Origin: UBA7236 sp964463165
Lineage (GTDB): Bacteria > Bacteroidota > Bacteroidia > Chitinophagales > BACL12
Length of the DNA stretch: 64,000 bases
Assembly: GCA_964463165.1 (NCBI GenBank)
Contig: CAYXBK010000010.1
Location: 95,308 to 159,307, forward strand
Direction of reading: 5' to 3'
A program made the translations under genes and the position numbers. The notes beneath the pieces were generated by a model. It was not told where the DNA came from and searched no databases. It saw nothing but the letters and a program-made list of their open reading frames with translations. This document shows, in pieces, positions 8,580 to 17,540 of this stretch; the stretch's first letter is position 1, and each line of letters begins with the position of its first letter.

Positions 8580-10487
8580 ATGGCAAATATTGAAAATTCA
8601 AAACCACGCCGTTTTCTTATTCAGGGAATTATCATTGCCATTTTTTTGATATTCATTGCCAAATTATTTTACCTGCAGGTTGTTGACGATACCTATAAAC
8701 AAATTGCGGAAGACCGCGGTATCAGGAAAGTACAGATCGATCCGGACCGCGGGCAGATTTTTGACCGCAACGGCAAACTCATCGTATATAATGAGCCGAG
8801 CTATAAATTAATGGTGGTTCCTTCACAGGTGAAAAATATTGATACCGGAGTATTTTGCGGTATGCTCAATATCGATAAAGAATATTTTGTAAAGAAAATG
8901 AAAGAGGCACGTAATTTTTCTCAGGTGCGGGAAAGTGTTTTCATGTCGCAGATATCTGCAGAGGAATTCGGCAGAATTGAAGAATATTTATATCAGTTCA
9001 ACGGATTTTATCCATCCATTTCTCCGGTGCGTAAATATCCGTACGGCACGGCAGCACATTTACTTGGATATGTTGCTGAAGTTGATTCCAACGATATCAG
9101 GAAATCAAATAATTATTACCGCAACAGCGATCCTGCCGGTAAGAGCGGAATTGAAAAAAGTTATGAATTAATTCTGCGTGGGCAAAAAGGTTATAAGAAT
9201 ATTGTGGTTGACAGATTTAACAGAGAGGTGGGCCCGTTAAATAACGGAAGTGAAGATATTCCTCCTGTTGCCGGAAAAAATATTACGCTTACCATTGATA
9301 TTGAATTACAGAATTACGCAGAAAAATTATTTGCAAATAAACGCGGCGCACTTGTCGCAATTGAACCCGCAACGGGAGAAATTCTTGCTATCGTAAGTTC
9401 ACCTGCTTATGATCCGAATTTATTGGTGGGCAGTGAACGTGCAAAAAATTTCCGCACACTTTCTCTTGATCCTGAAAAGCCTTTGAATAATCGTGCACTC
9501 ACAGGATATTATCCGCCGGGTTCTACCTTTAAACCCGTGATGGCGGCATTAGGCCTTGATATCGGAACGCTCACACCCAATCAGGGATATAGTTGTCCGG
9601 GCGGTTATGTGATGAGCGGGCATACGGTAAATTGTCATAATCATCCGTTTCCTGCAAATGTTGAATTGGGAATCGGCCATTCATGCAATGCCTATTTCTG
9701 TAATGTATTTAAACATTTTATTGACGACGGGCATCAGTCGGCTGCTGAAGGTTTATCCGATTTCAGAGATCATCTTGCAATGTGGAGTATCGGTAAAAAA
9801 ACAGGAATTGATTTGCCAAGTGAAGGAAACGGAAATGTGCCCGATCCGGAAGATTATGATAAAATATACGGAAAGGGAAGATGGAAGGCTTCGAACTGCG
9901 TTACACTTGGTATCGGTCAGGATCAGTTGATTGTAACACCATTGCAATCTGCAAATTCAATGGCGGTGATCGCAAACAAGGGATATTATTTTACACCGCA
10001 TTTAATTAAACAGGTTGTTGGAAATGATACCATTCTGCAAAAATTTCAGGAGCGCAGAGATGTCGGAATTCCCGATAGTTTATTTACTTATATTATTGAA
10101 GGTATGGCCGGTGCTGTAAATTTTGGTACTGCAAAAGTTGCGCATATTGATTCAATTCAGGTTTGCGGTAAAACAGGTACTGCAGAAAATCCACATGGAA
10201 AAGATCATTCCTGGTTCAGTTGTTTCGCACCCATGGAAAATCCGAGAATTGCAGTTGCCGTCATTGTAGAAAATTCAGGTTTCGGTGCAACATATGCAGC
10301 ACCAATTGCAAGTTTGGTGATTGAGAAATATTTAAATGGTGAAATTTCGGAGAAGAGAAAATATCTTGAAGAAAGAATGGTGAATATCGATTTGATCAAC
10401 GATAAAAAAACCAATCCTGAAGTACCGAAAGACACATTGCCGAAACAACCCATTGTTCAGGCGGCATTATTACCAAAAAACAGATGA
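8580..10487 (+). CDS. mrdA: Penicillin-binding protein 2 (elongasome transpeptidase)
   Basis: This 635-residue class B PBP cross-links peptidoglycan during elongation. It has a short cytoplasmic tail, a membrane anchor (FLIQGIIIAIFLIFIAKLFY, residues 12-31), the N-terminal pedestal starting at DPDRGQIFDRNGKLIVYN, and the transpeptidase domain. Active-site motifs are S315-T-F-K318, S368-C-N370 and K531-T-G533. It overlaps rodA by 4 bases (ATGA), which fits translational coupling with its glycosyltransferase partner. Confidence 0.96.
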   Translation: MANIENSKPRRFLIQGIIIAIFLIFIAKLFYLQVVDDTYKQIAEDRGIRKVQIDPDRGQIFDRNGKLIVYNEPSYKLMVVPSQVKNIDTGVFCGMLNIDKEYFVKKMKEARNFSQVRESVFMSQISAEEFGRIEEYLYQFNGFYPSISPVRKYPYGTAAHLLGYVAEVDSNDIRKSNNYYRNSDPAGKSGIEKSYELILRGQKGYKNIVVDRFNREVGPLNNGSEDIPPVAGKNITLTIDIELQNYAEKLFANKRGALVAIEPATGEILAIVSSPAYDPNLLVGSERAKNFRTLSLDPEKPLNNRALTGYYPPGSTFKPVMAALGLDIGTLTPNQGYSCPGGYVMSGHTVNCHNHPFPANVELGIGHSCNAYFCNVFKHFIDDGHQSAAEGLSDFRDHLAMWSIGKKTGIDLPSEGNGNVPDPEDYDKIYGKGRWKASNCVTLGIGQDQLIVTPLQSANSMAVIANKGYYFTPHLIKQVVGNDTILQKFQERRDVGIPDSLFTYIIEGMAGAVNFGTAKVAHIDSIQVCGKTGTAENPHGKDHSWFSCFAPMENPRIAVAVIVENSGFGATYAAPIASLVIEKYLNGEISEKRKYLEERMVNIDLINDKKTNPEVPKDTLPKQPIVQAALLPKNR

Positions 10488-11914
10488 GAGAAAAAAAATC
10501 CATCATGCAAAATGTCGATCAGCTCACCCTTGGGTTGTATTTCGGTTTATTGCTGATTGGTGTGCTCACAGTGTTTGCTGTGAGTTATGATCCGGAAACA
10601 TCCCGCTTTTTTAATTTTTCACAAACACATGGTAAACAATTAATATGGATGGTGATTTCCGTTGCAATGGGTTTTATGCTGCTCACTTTCGACAGTGAGT
10701 TTTTTGTCAAGTTTGCATATATATTTTACATCATCCTGATTATCGTTCTTGCAATTACGTATGTGGTTGCAAAAGATATCAATGGTGCACGCAGTTGGCT
10801 GCAGATCGGATCCTTCCAGTTTCAGCCCGCCGAATTCGGTAAAACTGCAACTGCATTAATGCTTGCAAAATTCATGAGTATAATTGCCGTACAACCGCGA
10901 TCATTCAGAAATAAATTGATCAGTTATTTAATTATCGGAGTGCCGATGGGAATCATTGTTTTGCAAAGCGACCTCGGTTCTGCACTCGTATACGGAAGCC
11001 TTGTTTTTGTTATTTACCGCGAAGGATTTCCTGTATATGAAGTACTGTTTGTACTCATGCTGGGTTTATGTTTTGTTTTCTCCCTCATGTTCGGCATTGA
11101 TCAGGTTGCCATTGGTTTGACAATACTCGTTTGGTTGTATGTTGCATTCAGTGCAATTAAATTCATACGGAAGGAGAAAGTGAAAGGTATTGCTTTCCTG
11201 TTGGTATTTACTGCGGGAATACTTGTTTTTTTAATCGGCGGAGAAATGTATTCACTTCCGATCATTGCATCTGTTGCAGGTATGATCATCTTATTTTTAT
11301 TTTCCTACCGCATTGCGGGAAAAGTAAAATATTTTAAACCCTGGTGGCCGGTTTTTATTTATGTTGTTTTATCGGTTTATCTTTTGATCGGTGTTTCCTT
11401 TATCACCTCGAATTTATTACAGGATTATCAGTTGCAACGAATAGAAACAATGCTGGGTATCACCGAAGATGCCGATGCAAATTATAATGTGACGCAAAGT
11501 AAAATGACGATCGGCTCGGGCGGGATTGCAGGCAAAGGATATTTGCAGGGAACATTATCACAATCCGAACAGGTGCCCGAGCAAAGCACAGATTTTATTT
11601 TTTGCACCATTGGTGAAGAATTTGGTTTTCTGGGTACGGGTTTATTTCTGGCAATTTATCTCGTATTTATTCTGCGTGTGATTTATATTGCCGAACGACA
11701 GCGTTCTGTTTTCTCCCGTGTATATGCGTATTGTGTGGCAGCTGTATTTTTTCTGCAGATCATGATCAATGTCGGAATGACGATCGGCCTTGTTCCCGTA
11801 ATCGGAATTCCGTTGCCGTTTATTTCTTATGGAGGTTCTTCCGTGCTCGCATTTTCAATTATGGTTTTTATTATGCTCAGGCTGGATGCAGATCGTTTAC
11901 TGATACTGAGATAA
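10484..11914 (+). CDS. rodA: Peptidoglycan polymerase RodA (SEDS family)
   Basis: RodA polymerises lipid II into glycan strands together with PBP2. The 476-residue protein has about ten or more membrane segments and the SEDS motifs GARSWLQIGSFQFQPAEFGK, SDLGSALVYGSLVFVIY and, near the end, GIPLPFISYGGSSVLAF. It is longer than many RodA proteins because of an extra hydrophobic segment around LVFTAGILVFLIGGEMYSLP, a feature seen in Bacteroidota homologues. Last gene of the mre operon. Confidence 0.95.
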   Translation: MREKKSIMQNVDQLTLGLYFGLLLIGVLTVFAVSYDPETSRFFNFSQTHGKQLIWMVISVAMGFMLLTFDSEFFVKFAYIFYIILIIVLAITYVVAKDINGARSWLQIGSFQFQPAEFGKTATALMLAKFMSIIAVQPRSFRNKLISYLIIGVPMGIIVLQSDLGSALVYGSLVFVIYREGFPVYEVLFVLMLGLCFVFSLMFGIDQVAIGLTILVWLYVAFSAIKFIRKEKVKGIAFLLVFTAGILVFLIGGEMYSLPIIASVAGMIILFLFSYRIAGKVKYFKPWWPVFIYVVLSVYLLIGVSFITSNLLQDYQLQRIETMLGITEDADANYNVTQSKMTIGSGGIAGKGYLQGTLSQSEQVPEQSTDFIFCTIGEEFGFLGTGLFLAIYLVFILRVIYIAERQRSVFSRVYAYCVAAVFFLQIMINVGMTIGLVPVIGIPLPFISYGGSSVLAFSIMVFIMLRLDADRLLILR

Positions 11915-11943
11915 ATAATTTTATAAATATCGTTCGTTCTGAA

Positions 11944-13251
11944 TTACCCTTTATAAAACATCCATTTCACGACTTCTTTCAGTTTAATTTTCTTCCCGTA
12001 CATTAAAATACCTACACGGTAAATACGTGAAGCAATAAATGTCGTAAAGAAAAAACCACCTATCAGTAAAATAATTGAGAGGGCAAGCTGCCATGCAGGG
12101 GGGTCAAACGGAATAATTGCAGGCATAACAATGGGTGATGAAAACGGTATGATGGAAGCCCAGAAAGCGAGTTTTGTATGCGGCTGCTGCACAACCGTCA
12201 TCATAATAAATATGGATGTGATGATGAGCATGGTGACGGGCAGCGAATACATTTGCGTATCGGTATCATCATCACTTGCAAGTGAACCGATCGCTGCAAA
12301 TAAAGCTGCATACATAAAATAACCACCAAGAAAATAAACGAGGAAAATAAAAATATAATAAATGATGGGATGATCACTCAAACTCTGATATGCCTGCGCC
12401 ATTGCAAATAAATCGCTGTCGGCATTCCCTTGTGTTGCAGACATGGTTTGCAATTCGGCAAATTGTGCGCTGAACACGGCGCCAACCACAAATTGCAAAA
12501 TAAAAATCAGAAATCCCCACACCACAAATTGTGTGAGTCCAACAAATCCGATCCCGACAATTTTTCCGATCATCAGTTGAAAAGGACGCACACTTGAAAT
12601 AATTACTTCAATAATGCGGCTTGTTTTTTCTTCCATTACGCCACGCATTACCATCATTCCGTAGATCAATAAAACGATATAAATAATAAAACCCATTGCA
12701 TAACCAAATACACTGGCAACAACAGCATCTCCTTCTTTTTCTTCCTTACCTGAAGTCACCTTATCATCAATAGTAATTTTCGGGCGGAGTTTGATGATCT
12801 CCTGTTTGTCGAGATGCTGCGCTTCCAGATTTATTTCTTCAAGTTTATCTGCAATAATATTTTCAATATAGGAGCGGGTTGTAATGCTGATCTGTTCGGT
12901 GCCGTAAATTTCAATTCCATAAGGAGTAACAGGATTCATATCTTCCGGTAAATACAGCAATGCATCATATCCCTCATCAAGTCCGGAAAATGAATACTTT
13001 AATTCATCCACGGTTTTGTCGCCATATTTAAAAATAAAATACATGCCGGCTGTATCCGGAAGTGCTGTGATGAGACCGCTGTCGTCTTTCACTAATATTT
13101 TTTGCGATTGTTTCCCGATATTGGCAATCAGCAACGGCAGTACACCGATGAGTACAAAAAATAAAGGCCCCAGTATGGTAAAAAGAATAAAAGATTTTTT
13201 ACGCACCCTTGTAAAATATTCCCGCTTAATGATCTGCCAGCTTTTGTTCAC
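11944..13251 (-). CDS. ABC-2 type transporter permease (NatB-like)
   Basis: The 435-residue membrane protein starts with the NatB-type N-terminus (IIKREYFTRVRKKSFILFT), a first membrane helix (LGPLFFVLIGVLPLLIANI), then a large extracytoplasmic domain, and a C-terminal block of five helices (YAMGFIIYIVLLIYGMMVMRG, GIGFVGLTQFVVWGFLIFIL, YFLGGYFMYAALFAAIGSLA). The helix-turn motif MEEKTSRIIEVIISSVRP is the conserved coupling region of this family. It overlaps the ATPase gene upstream by 26 bases, forming a two-gene exporter. The substrate cannot be read from the sequence; NatAB homologues export sodium or are of unknown specificity. Confidence 0.88.
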   Translation of the reverse strand: MNKSWQIIKREYFTRVRKKSFILFTILGPLFFVLIGVLPLLIANIGKQSQKILVKDDSGLITALPDTAGMYFIFKYGDKTVDELKYSFSGLDEGYDALLYLPEDMNPVTPYGIEIYGTEQISITTRSYIENIIADKLEEINLEAQHLDKQEIIKLRPKITIDDKVTSGKEEKEGDAVVASVFGYAMGFIIYIVLLIYGMMVMRGVMEEKTSRIIEVIISSVRPFQLMIGKIVGIGFVGLTQFVVWGFLIFILQFVVGAVFSAQFAELQTMSATQGNADSDLFAMAQAYQSLSDHPIIYYIFIFLVYFLGGYFMYAALFAAIGSLASDDDTDTQMYSLPVTMLIITSIFIMMTVVQQPHTKLAFWASIIPFSSPIVMPAIIPFDPPAWQLALSIILLIGGFFFTTFIASRIYRVGILMYGKKIKLKEVVKWMFYKG

Positions 13252-14140
13252 GGTTATCTTCTTTTACAAGTGAAATAAAAATATCATTGAGTGTGGGGAG
13301 GATTTCATTGAATGAACTGATTTCAATATGTTTTTCTATAAAATAGCGCAATACCTGATTATGTGATGCCGTGCTGTTCAACTGAATTGTAATGGCACGA
13401 TCATGTTGTTCTGTTACCTCGAATAAATCATTATTTTCTATCTCCACAGGATCATTAAATCCGACATTGAATTTATGCTGTTTGAATTCCTGTTTAATAT
13501 CCCGCACACCACCGGTTATCACAACATTTCCTTTATTGATCAACACAATATTTTTACAGATCTCTTCCACCTGTTCCATCCGGTGCGTTGAAAAAATAAT
13601 CGTCACACCCTGTTTATGCAATTCATAAATTTCATTTTTGATCATTTCAGCATTTACCGGATCGAGGCCTGAAAACGGTTCATCGAGAATTAATAATTTG
13701 GGTTGATGTAAAACAGTGGCAATAAATTGTGCTTTCTGCTGCATACCTTTACTCAGGTCCTGAATTTTTTTATTCCACCAGTCTTTTACCTCCAGGCGTT
13801 CAAACCAATATGCGATTCTTTCTTTTGCAATTTTTTTGGGAATGCCTTTCAATGCAGATAAGTAAATCAATTGCTCGCCCACTTTCATTTTTTTATACAT
13901 TCCTTTTTCTTCGGGCATATAACCGATATTGGCAGATTGCTGCTCTTTCATGTTTACACCGTCAAAAATTATTTGCCCCGAATCTGCAGCAAAGATTTTC
14001 GTAATAATTCTGATGAGTGTTGTTTTGCCGGCGCCGTTTGGTCCCAATAATCCGAAAATGGAATTTTGCGGAATGCTGAAACTCACACCATTCAGTGCTT
14101 TAATATCGCTGAAGGTTTTCACCACCGATCTGAATTCCAT
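13226..14140 (-). CDS. ABC transporter ATP-binding protein (NatA-like)
   Basis: The 304-residue ATPase has Walker A (GPNGAGKTTLI), a Q-loop region (IGYMPEEKGMYKKMKVGEQ), signature LSKGMQQKAQFIATVLHQP, Walker B LLILDEPFSGLDP and the switch His in FSTHRMEQVEEICKNI. Long in-frame extensions upstream exist, but a perfect -7 box at 14157-14164 puts the transcript start close to 14150, so the ATG at 14140 (MEFRSVVKTF) is preferred; the ATG at 14152 is the alternative. It pairs with the permease downstream. Confidence 0.92.
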   Translation of the reverse strand: MEFRSVVKTFSDIKALNGVSFSIPQNSIFGLLGPNGAGKTTLIRIITKIFAADSGQIIFDGVNMKEQQSANIGYMPEEKGMYKKMKVGEQLIYLSALKGIPKKIAKERIAYWFERLEVKDWWNKKIQDLSKGMQQKAQFIATVLHQPKLLILDEPFSGLDPVNAEMIKNEIYELHKQGVTIIFSTHRMEQVEEICKNIVLINKGNVVITGGVRDIKQEFKQHKFNVGFNDPVEIENNDLFEVTEQHDRAITIQLNSTASHNQVLRYFIEKHIEISSFNEILPTLNDIFISLVKEDNREQKLADH

Positions 14141-14156
14141 GATATCAGGCATGCAA

Positions 14157-14164
14157 CAAAGATA
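14157..14164 (-). promoter_or_regulatory. -7 promoter box for the ABC exporter
   Basis: The minus strand reads TATCTTTG, a full TAnnTTTG match, 16 bases before the ATG at 14140. It decides between several in-frame starts. Confidence 0.55.
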
Positions 14165-14282
14165 AGGGCTCAATATAAAAAGCTGCCATGAATCCTGCGT
14201 GGAGGGCAAAGTTTTCGACCAACATAAAATTCCGGGGCAGAAACACCCTGCTGAAGGGGATAGAATCTGCAATTTAGTTGTT

Positions 14283-14290
14283 TAAATTTG
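14283..14290 (+). promoter_or_regulatory. -7 promoter box for hutH
   Basis: TAAATTTG is a full TAnnTTTG match 17 bases before the ATG at 14308, showing that the in-frame TTG at 14278 cannot be the start. Confidence 0.55.
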
Positions 14291-14307
14291 CCCCGATAAT
14301 CTTGATT

Positions 14308-15789
14308 ATGCCAACACATTCTATCAGCTCGGAAAAAATCACAATAGAAAAAATCAGGGAAATTATTTCAGGCAATTACCAGATTGCGCTGAGTGATGAA
14401 GCACTTGAAAAAATTCAGCGATGCCGGTCATACCTCGATAAAAAAATTGAGCAAAGTGAAAAACCGGTTTACGGCGTTAATACAGGATTTGGTTCTTTAT
14501 GCAAAGTGAAGATATCTGATGCAGATCTCGAACAATTGCAATATAATTTAATTCGCAGCCATGCATGTGGTGTGGGTGCGATTATTCCGGATGAAGTTTG
14601 TAAAATATTACTCCTGCTCAAAATTCAATCTCTGAGTTACGGATATTCCGGTGTGGCAGTTGAAACTGTATGGCGGCTGATTGATTTTTTCAATCATAAT
14701 TTATTTCCTGTTATTTATGAACAGGGCTCACTTGGTGCGAGTGGTGATCTCTGTCCTTTATCTCATATGAGTATGGCATTGATAGGTGAAGGTGAGATGA
14801 GACATGATGGTGTGATCCGAAAAGCAAAAGATGTGCTTGCAGATTTTAATCTGCCTCCGTTGAAATTAAAATCCAAAGAAGGACTGGCATTATTAAACGG
14901 TACGCAATTCATGAGTGCTTATGCAGTTTATAACCTGATCAAAACCGAAAATATTTTAGCAAAATCAAATTTCATTGCAGCTTTATCTCTTGATGCGTTT
15001 GATTGCAAGGCAGAGCCCTTTCATGCAACAATTCATCAGATCAGAAATCAAAGCGGGCAAATTGAAATTGCAAAAACGATTCTTCAACTGCTGGAAGGCA
15101 GTGAATTATTTTTCGGTGAAAAAGAGCAGGTGCAGGATGCTTATTCATTTCGCTGCATACCGCAGGTACATGGTGCATGCCTCGATGCAATGCATTATTG
15201 TAAATCAATTATCGAACGCGAAATAAATGGCGTTACCGATAATCCGAATGTATTGGTTGAGGAAGATAAAATTGTGAGCGGGGGAAATTTTCATGGTGAA
15301 CCACTGGCGCTCACCTTGGATTTTCTTGCAATTGCTTTAAGTGAACTGGGAAATATTTCCGAACGGCGGGTATATCGTTTATTGAGCGGTACCAGAAAAT
15401 TACCTGAATTTTTAACGGCTGATGCAGGATTAAATTCCGGACTTATGATTCCTCAATATGTTGCTGCGAGTCTGGTTTCTCAAAATAAACAACTCTGTAC
15501 ACCGGCAAGTGTTGATTCCATTTCAAGTTGCAATGAGCAGGAAGATCATGTGAGCATGGGTGCAAATGCCGCAACGAAATGTTTACGTGTTACTGAAAAT
15601 ATCGAAAAAATATTTGCGATCGAATTATTGACTGCTGCACAGGCATTTGAATTCCGCAGGCCTAAAAAATCATCGCCGGCAATTGAAAAATTTTACTCTG
15701 ATTTCAGAAAGATGGTGAGTTTTAATACAGGCGACAGATATCTGCATGATGATATCGCGAACAGCCTTGCATTTATTCGTACTGATTAA
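14308..15789 (+). CDS. hutH: Histidine ammonia-lyase
   Basis: The 493-residue enzyme deaminates histidine to urocanate. The autocatalytic MIO-forming tripeptide is A144-S145-G146 in GSLGASGDLCPLSHM, and the catalytic Tyr is in VYGVNTGFGSL (residues 54-64). Other family blocks are NGTQFMSAYA, QDAYSFRCIPQVHGA, NPNVLVEEDKIVSGGNFHG and QEDHVSMGANAA. No other hut gene is adjacent, so the gene stands alone. Its 3' end overlaps by 4 bases with a convergent secreted-protein gene. Confidence 0.93.
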   Translation: MPTHSISSEKITIEKIREIISGNYQIALSDEALEKIQRCRSYLDKKIEQSEKPVYGVNTGFGSLCKVKISDADLEQLQYNLIRSHACGVGAIIPDEVCKILLLLKIQSLSYGYSGVAVETVWRLIDFFNHNLFPVIYEQGSLGASGDLCPLSHMSMALIGEGEMRHDGVIRKAKDVLADFNLPPLKLKSKEGLALLNGTQFMSAYAVYNLIKTENILAKSNFIAALSLDAFDCKAEPFHATIHQIRNQSGQIEIAKTILQLLEGSELFFGEKEQVQDAYSFRCIPQVHGACLDAMHYCKSIIEREINGVTDNPNVLVEEDKIVSGGNFHGEPLALTLDFLAIALSELGNISERRVYRLLSGTRKLPEFLTADAGLNSGLMIPQYVAASLVSQNKQLCTPASVDSISSCNEQEDHVSMGANAATKCLRVTENIEKIFAIELLTAAQAFEFRRPKKSSPAIEKFYSDFRKMVSFNTGDRYLHDDIANSLAFIRTD

Positions 15790-17381
15790 TTGATAATAAT
15801 TTTTTCGGAATACGATTTATTTCCGCAGTTCAGTACAACCCAATAAATTCCTTTCACCGGTATTGTAAATTGTGTTGTTTCTGTTGTTCCGGAAGAAATA
15901 CCTTTTTGTTCAGCAATTTTTTCTCCGCGTGCATTTATAATTTCAATTGTATACGAACTGTTTGCAGTTTCGGTATGAGCAAGATAAATAATTCCTTTTG
16001 AAGGATTTGGTGCAGCGGTAAAATATGCGGCGGATAAATTTTCAACAAAAATTATTGAAGAATAAGAAAAGTTTCCGTTGTAGTCTTCCTGTTTGAGACG
16101 GTAATATGTTGTTCCCGAAAACGGCGCTTGATCTGTAAATTTATAATTATGATTTGTGCTTGTTGTGCCTGCACCTTGAATTTGTCCGATTTGACTGAAT
16201 TGTTCTCCGTTATCCGAATGTTCAATATAGAACATTGCATTGTTTAATTCGGAAGATGTTGACCACACCAATTCATTTTCAGCACCGGTTTCATAACCAT
16301 AAAATGCATTGAGTGTAACGGGTAATAAATAATCGATGCAATCAATAGTAGGAGGGCCTTCAAAATCGAATGTGAATCCGGAACCTGATTCAGAATAATT
16401 ATCAACCAATAATAAATATGTTTCACCTGCAGTTACAGTAATATGTTTTACCCAGCCATCACCGCCGGCTGTTTCACTCAGATCAACTGCCCCGGTGGTG
16501 ATTCCGGTTGCTCCTGTATTATTGGAAGCTGAACATCTTAAGGGTGCTTCAGTCAGCGGGCAATCAGGATCTGGTCCCCAGATCGCGAAATTATAATTAT
16601 CTGTTGCCTGAAATGGTGTTATCGTAAAACTGAATTCTCCCGGGCTTCCGAAAGTGAAATAATACCAGGAAGCCTGATGCTCATCTGGATTCAGACAACC
16701 TTTATTTGTTGCATTTAAATCATCCACATCACCATCACTTGTGCTGTTTGAGGTAAATGTTACTTCCGTGCACAACTGCTGTGCAGTCGTACAATCATTA
16801 TTTGCTCCCAGAGGCGGATTATCATCCCATGCACAAATACTAAATGTCCCGGTACCACCGCTTTTCTTAAAAAAGCGAACATACACGGTACTGCCGGGGA
16901 TAAATCCAGTGCATTCGAGTAAAGGCATCAGACCCGGACCGCTATCATCATCACAATAAGCTTCGGTAAGTGAAGCGCAAGTGCCGGTATAAACTGTCAG
17001 TATTCCATCTAAGATTGTCCCGCTTGCGGTTTCCAATGTAAACATACCCGAAGCAGGAACCGTGATTTTATACCAAACGTCTTTGCCGCTGCCGCCGCAG
17101 GGTGGTGAGGGCAAACCAGCTGAAGTTGTGGCACCTGCTGTTGTTCCCGCAGTATATGTACATGAAGTTCCTACCGTTAAAGTCGTAGCGCCGCAAGGGG
17201 TATCGTTTACAGGTTGTGCTGATGCAATGGTAAATGCAAGAAGAAAAAAGATGAGACCGAAAAATTTTAAAGACCTTATGAAATTGAATTGCTTTGCAAA
17301 TGGCGTTGAAGAAGTTCGGAGGCCTGCGGTATAAGCATAATCAGACCTTTTTTGTGCGTGTATTTTCAAAAACAATTCCAT
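15786..17381 (-). CDS. Secreted T9SS protein with PPC/CUB-like beta domains
   Basis: The 531-residue protein has a long N-terminus followed by a signal peptide (SLKFFGLIFFLLAFTIASAQ); no later ATG precedes the signal. Two Cys-rich beta modules follow: CGATTLTVGTSCTYTAG with KDVWYKITVPASGMFTLET, and CTTAQQLCTEVTFTSNSTSD with SWYYFTFGSPGEFSFTI. These resemble domains of Bacteroidota adhesins. The end (PNPSKGIIYLAHTE through YSEKIIIN) is a T9SS type A sorting domain, so the mature protein should be exported through the outer membrane and attached or released. No catalytic motif was seen. Confidence 0.82.
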   Translation of the reverse strand: MELFLKIHAQKRSDYAYTAGLRTSSTPFAKQFNFIRSLKFFGLIFFLLAFTIASAQPVNDTPCGATTLTVGTSCTYTAGTTAGATTSAGLPSPPCGGSGKDVWYKITVPASGMFTLETASGTILDGILTVYTGTCASLTEAYCDDDSGPGLMPLLECTGFIPGSTVYVRFFKKSGGTGTFSICAWDDNPPLGANNDCTTAQQLCTEVTFTSNSTSDGDVDDLNATNKGCLNPDEHQASWYYFTFGSPGEFSFTITPFQATDNYNFAIWGPDPDCPLTEAPLRCSASNNTGATGITTGAVDLSETAGGDGWVKHITVTAGETYLLLVDNYSESGSGFTFDFEGPPTIDCIDYLLPVTLNAFYGYETGAENELVWSTSSELNNAMFYIEHSDNGEQFSQIGQIQGAGTTSTNHNYKFTDQAPFSGTTYYRLKQEDYNGNFSYSSIIFVENLSAAYFTAAPNPSKGIIYLAHTETANSSYTIEIINARGEKIAEQKGISSGTTETTQFTIPVKGIYWVVLNCGNKSYSEKIIIN

Positions 17382-17540
17382 AAAAATTTAACGGGGATGT
17401 CCATTATATACGATATCAACATCGTGTTGGTTGGACACGAGGTTAAAGATGGCTCATATATAGCAATTTACAAAATGTAAAGGCTGTTTTTTGCGATAAA
17501 TCCCATAAATAGGGATGCGCTAATTGATAGAAATTCAATT

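Noticed and set aside
13226..14272. Longer form of the ABC ATPase starting at 14272
   Set aside because: The extra 44 residues are Cys-rich and unlike the family, and the promoter box at 14157 lies inside that extension.
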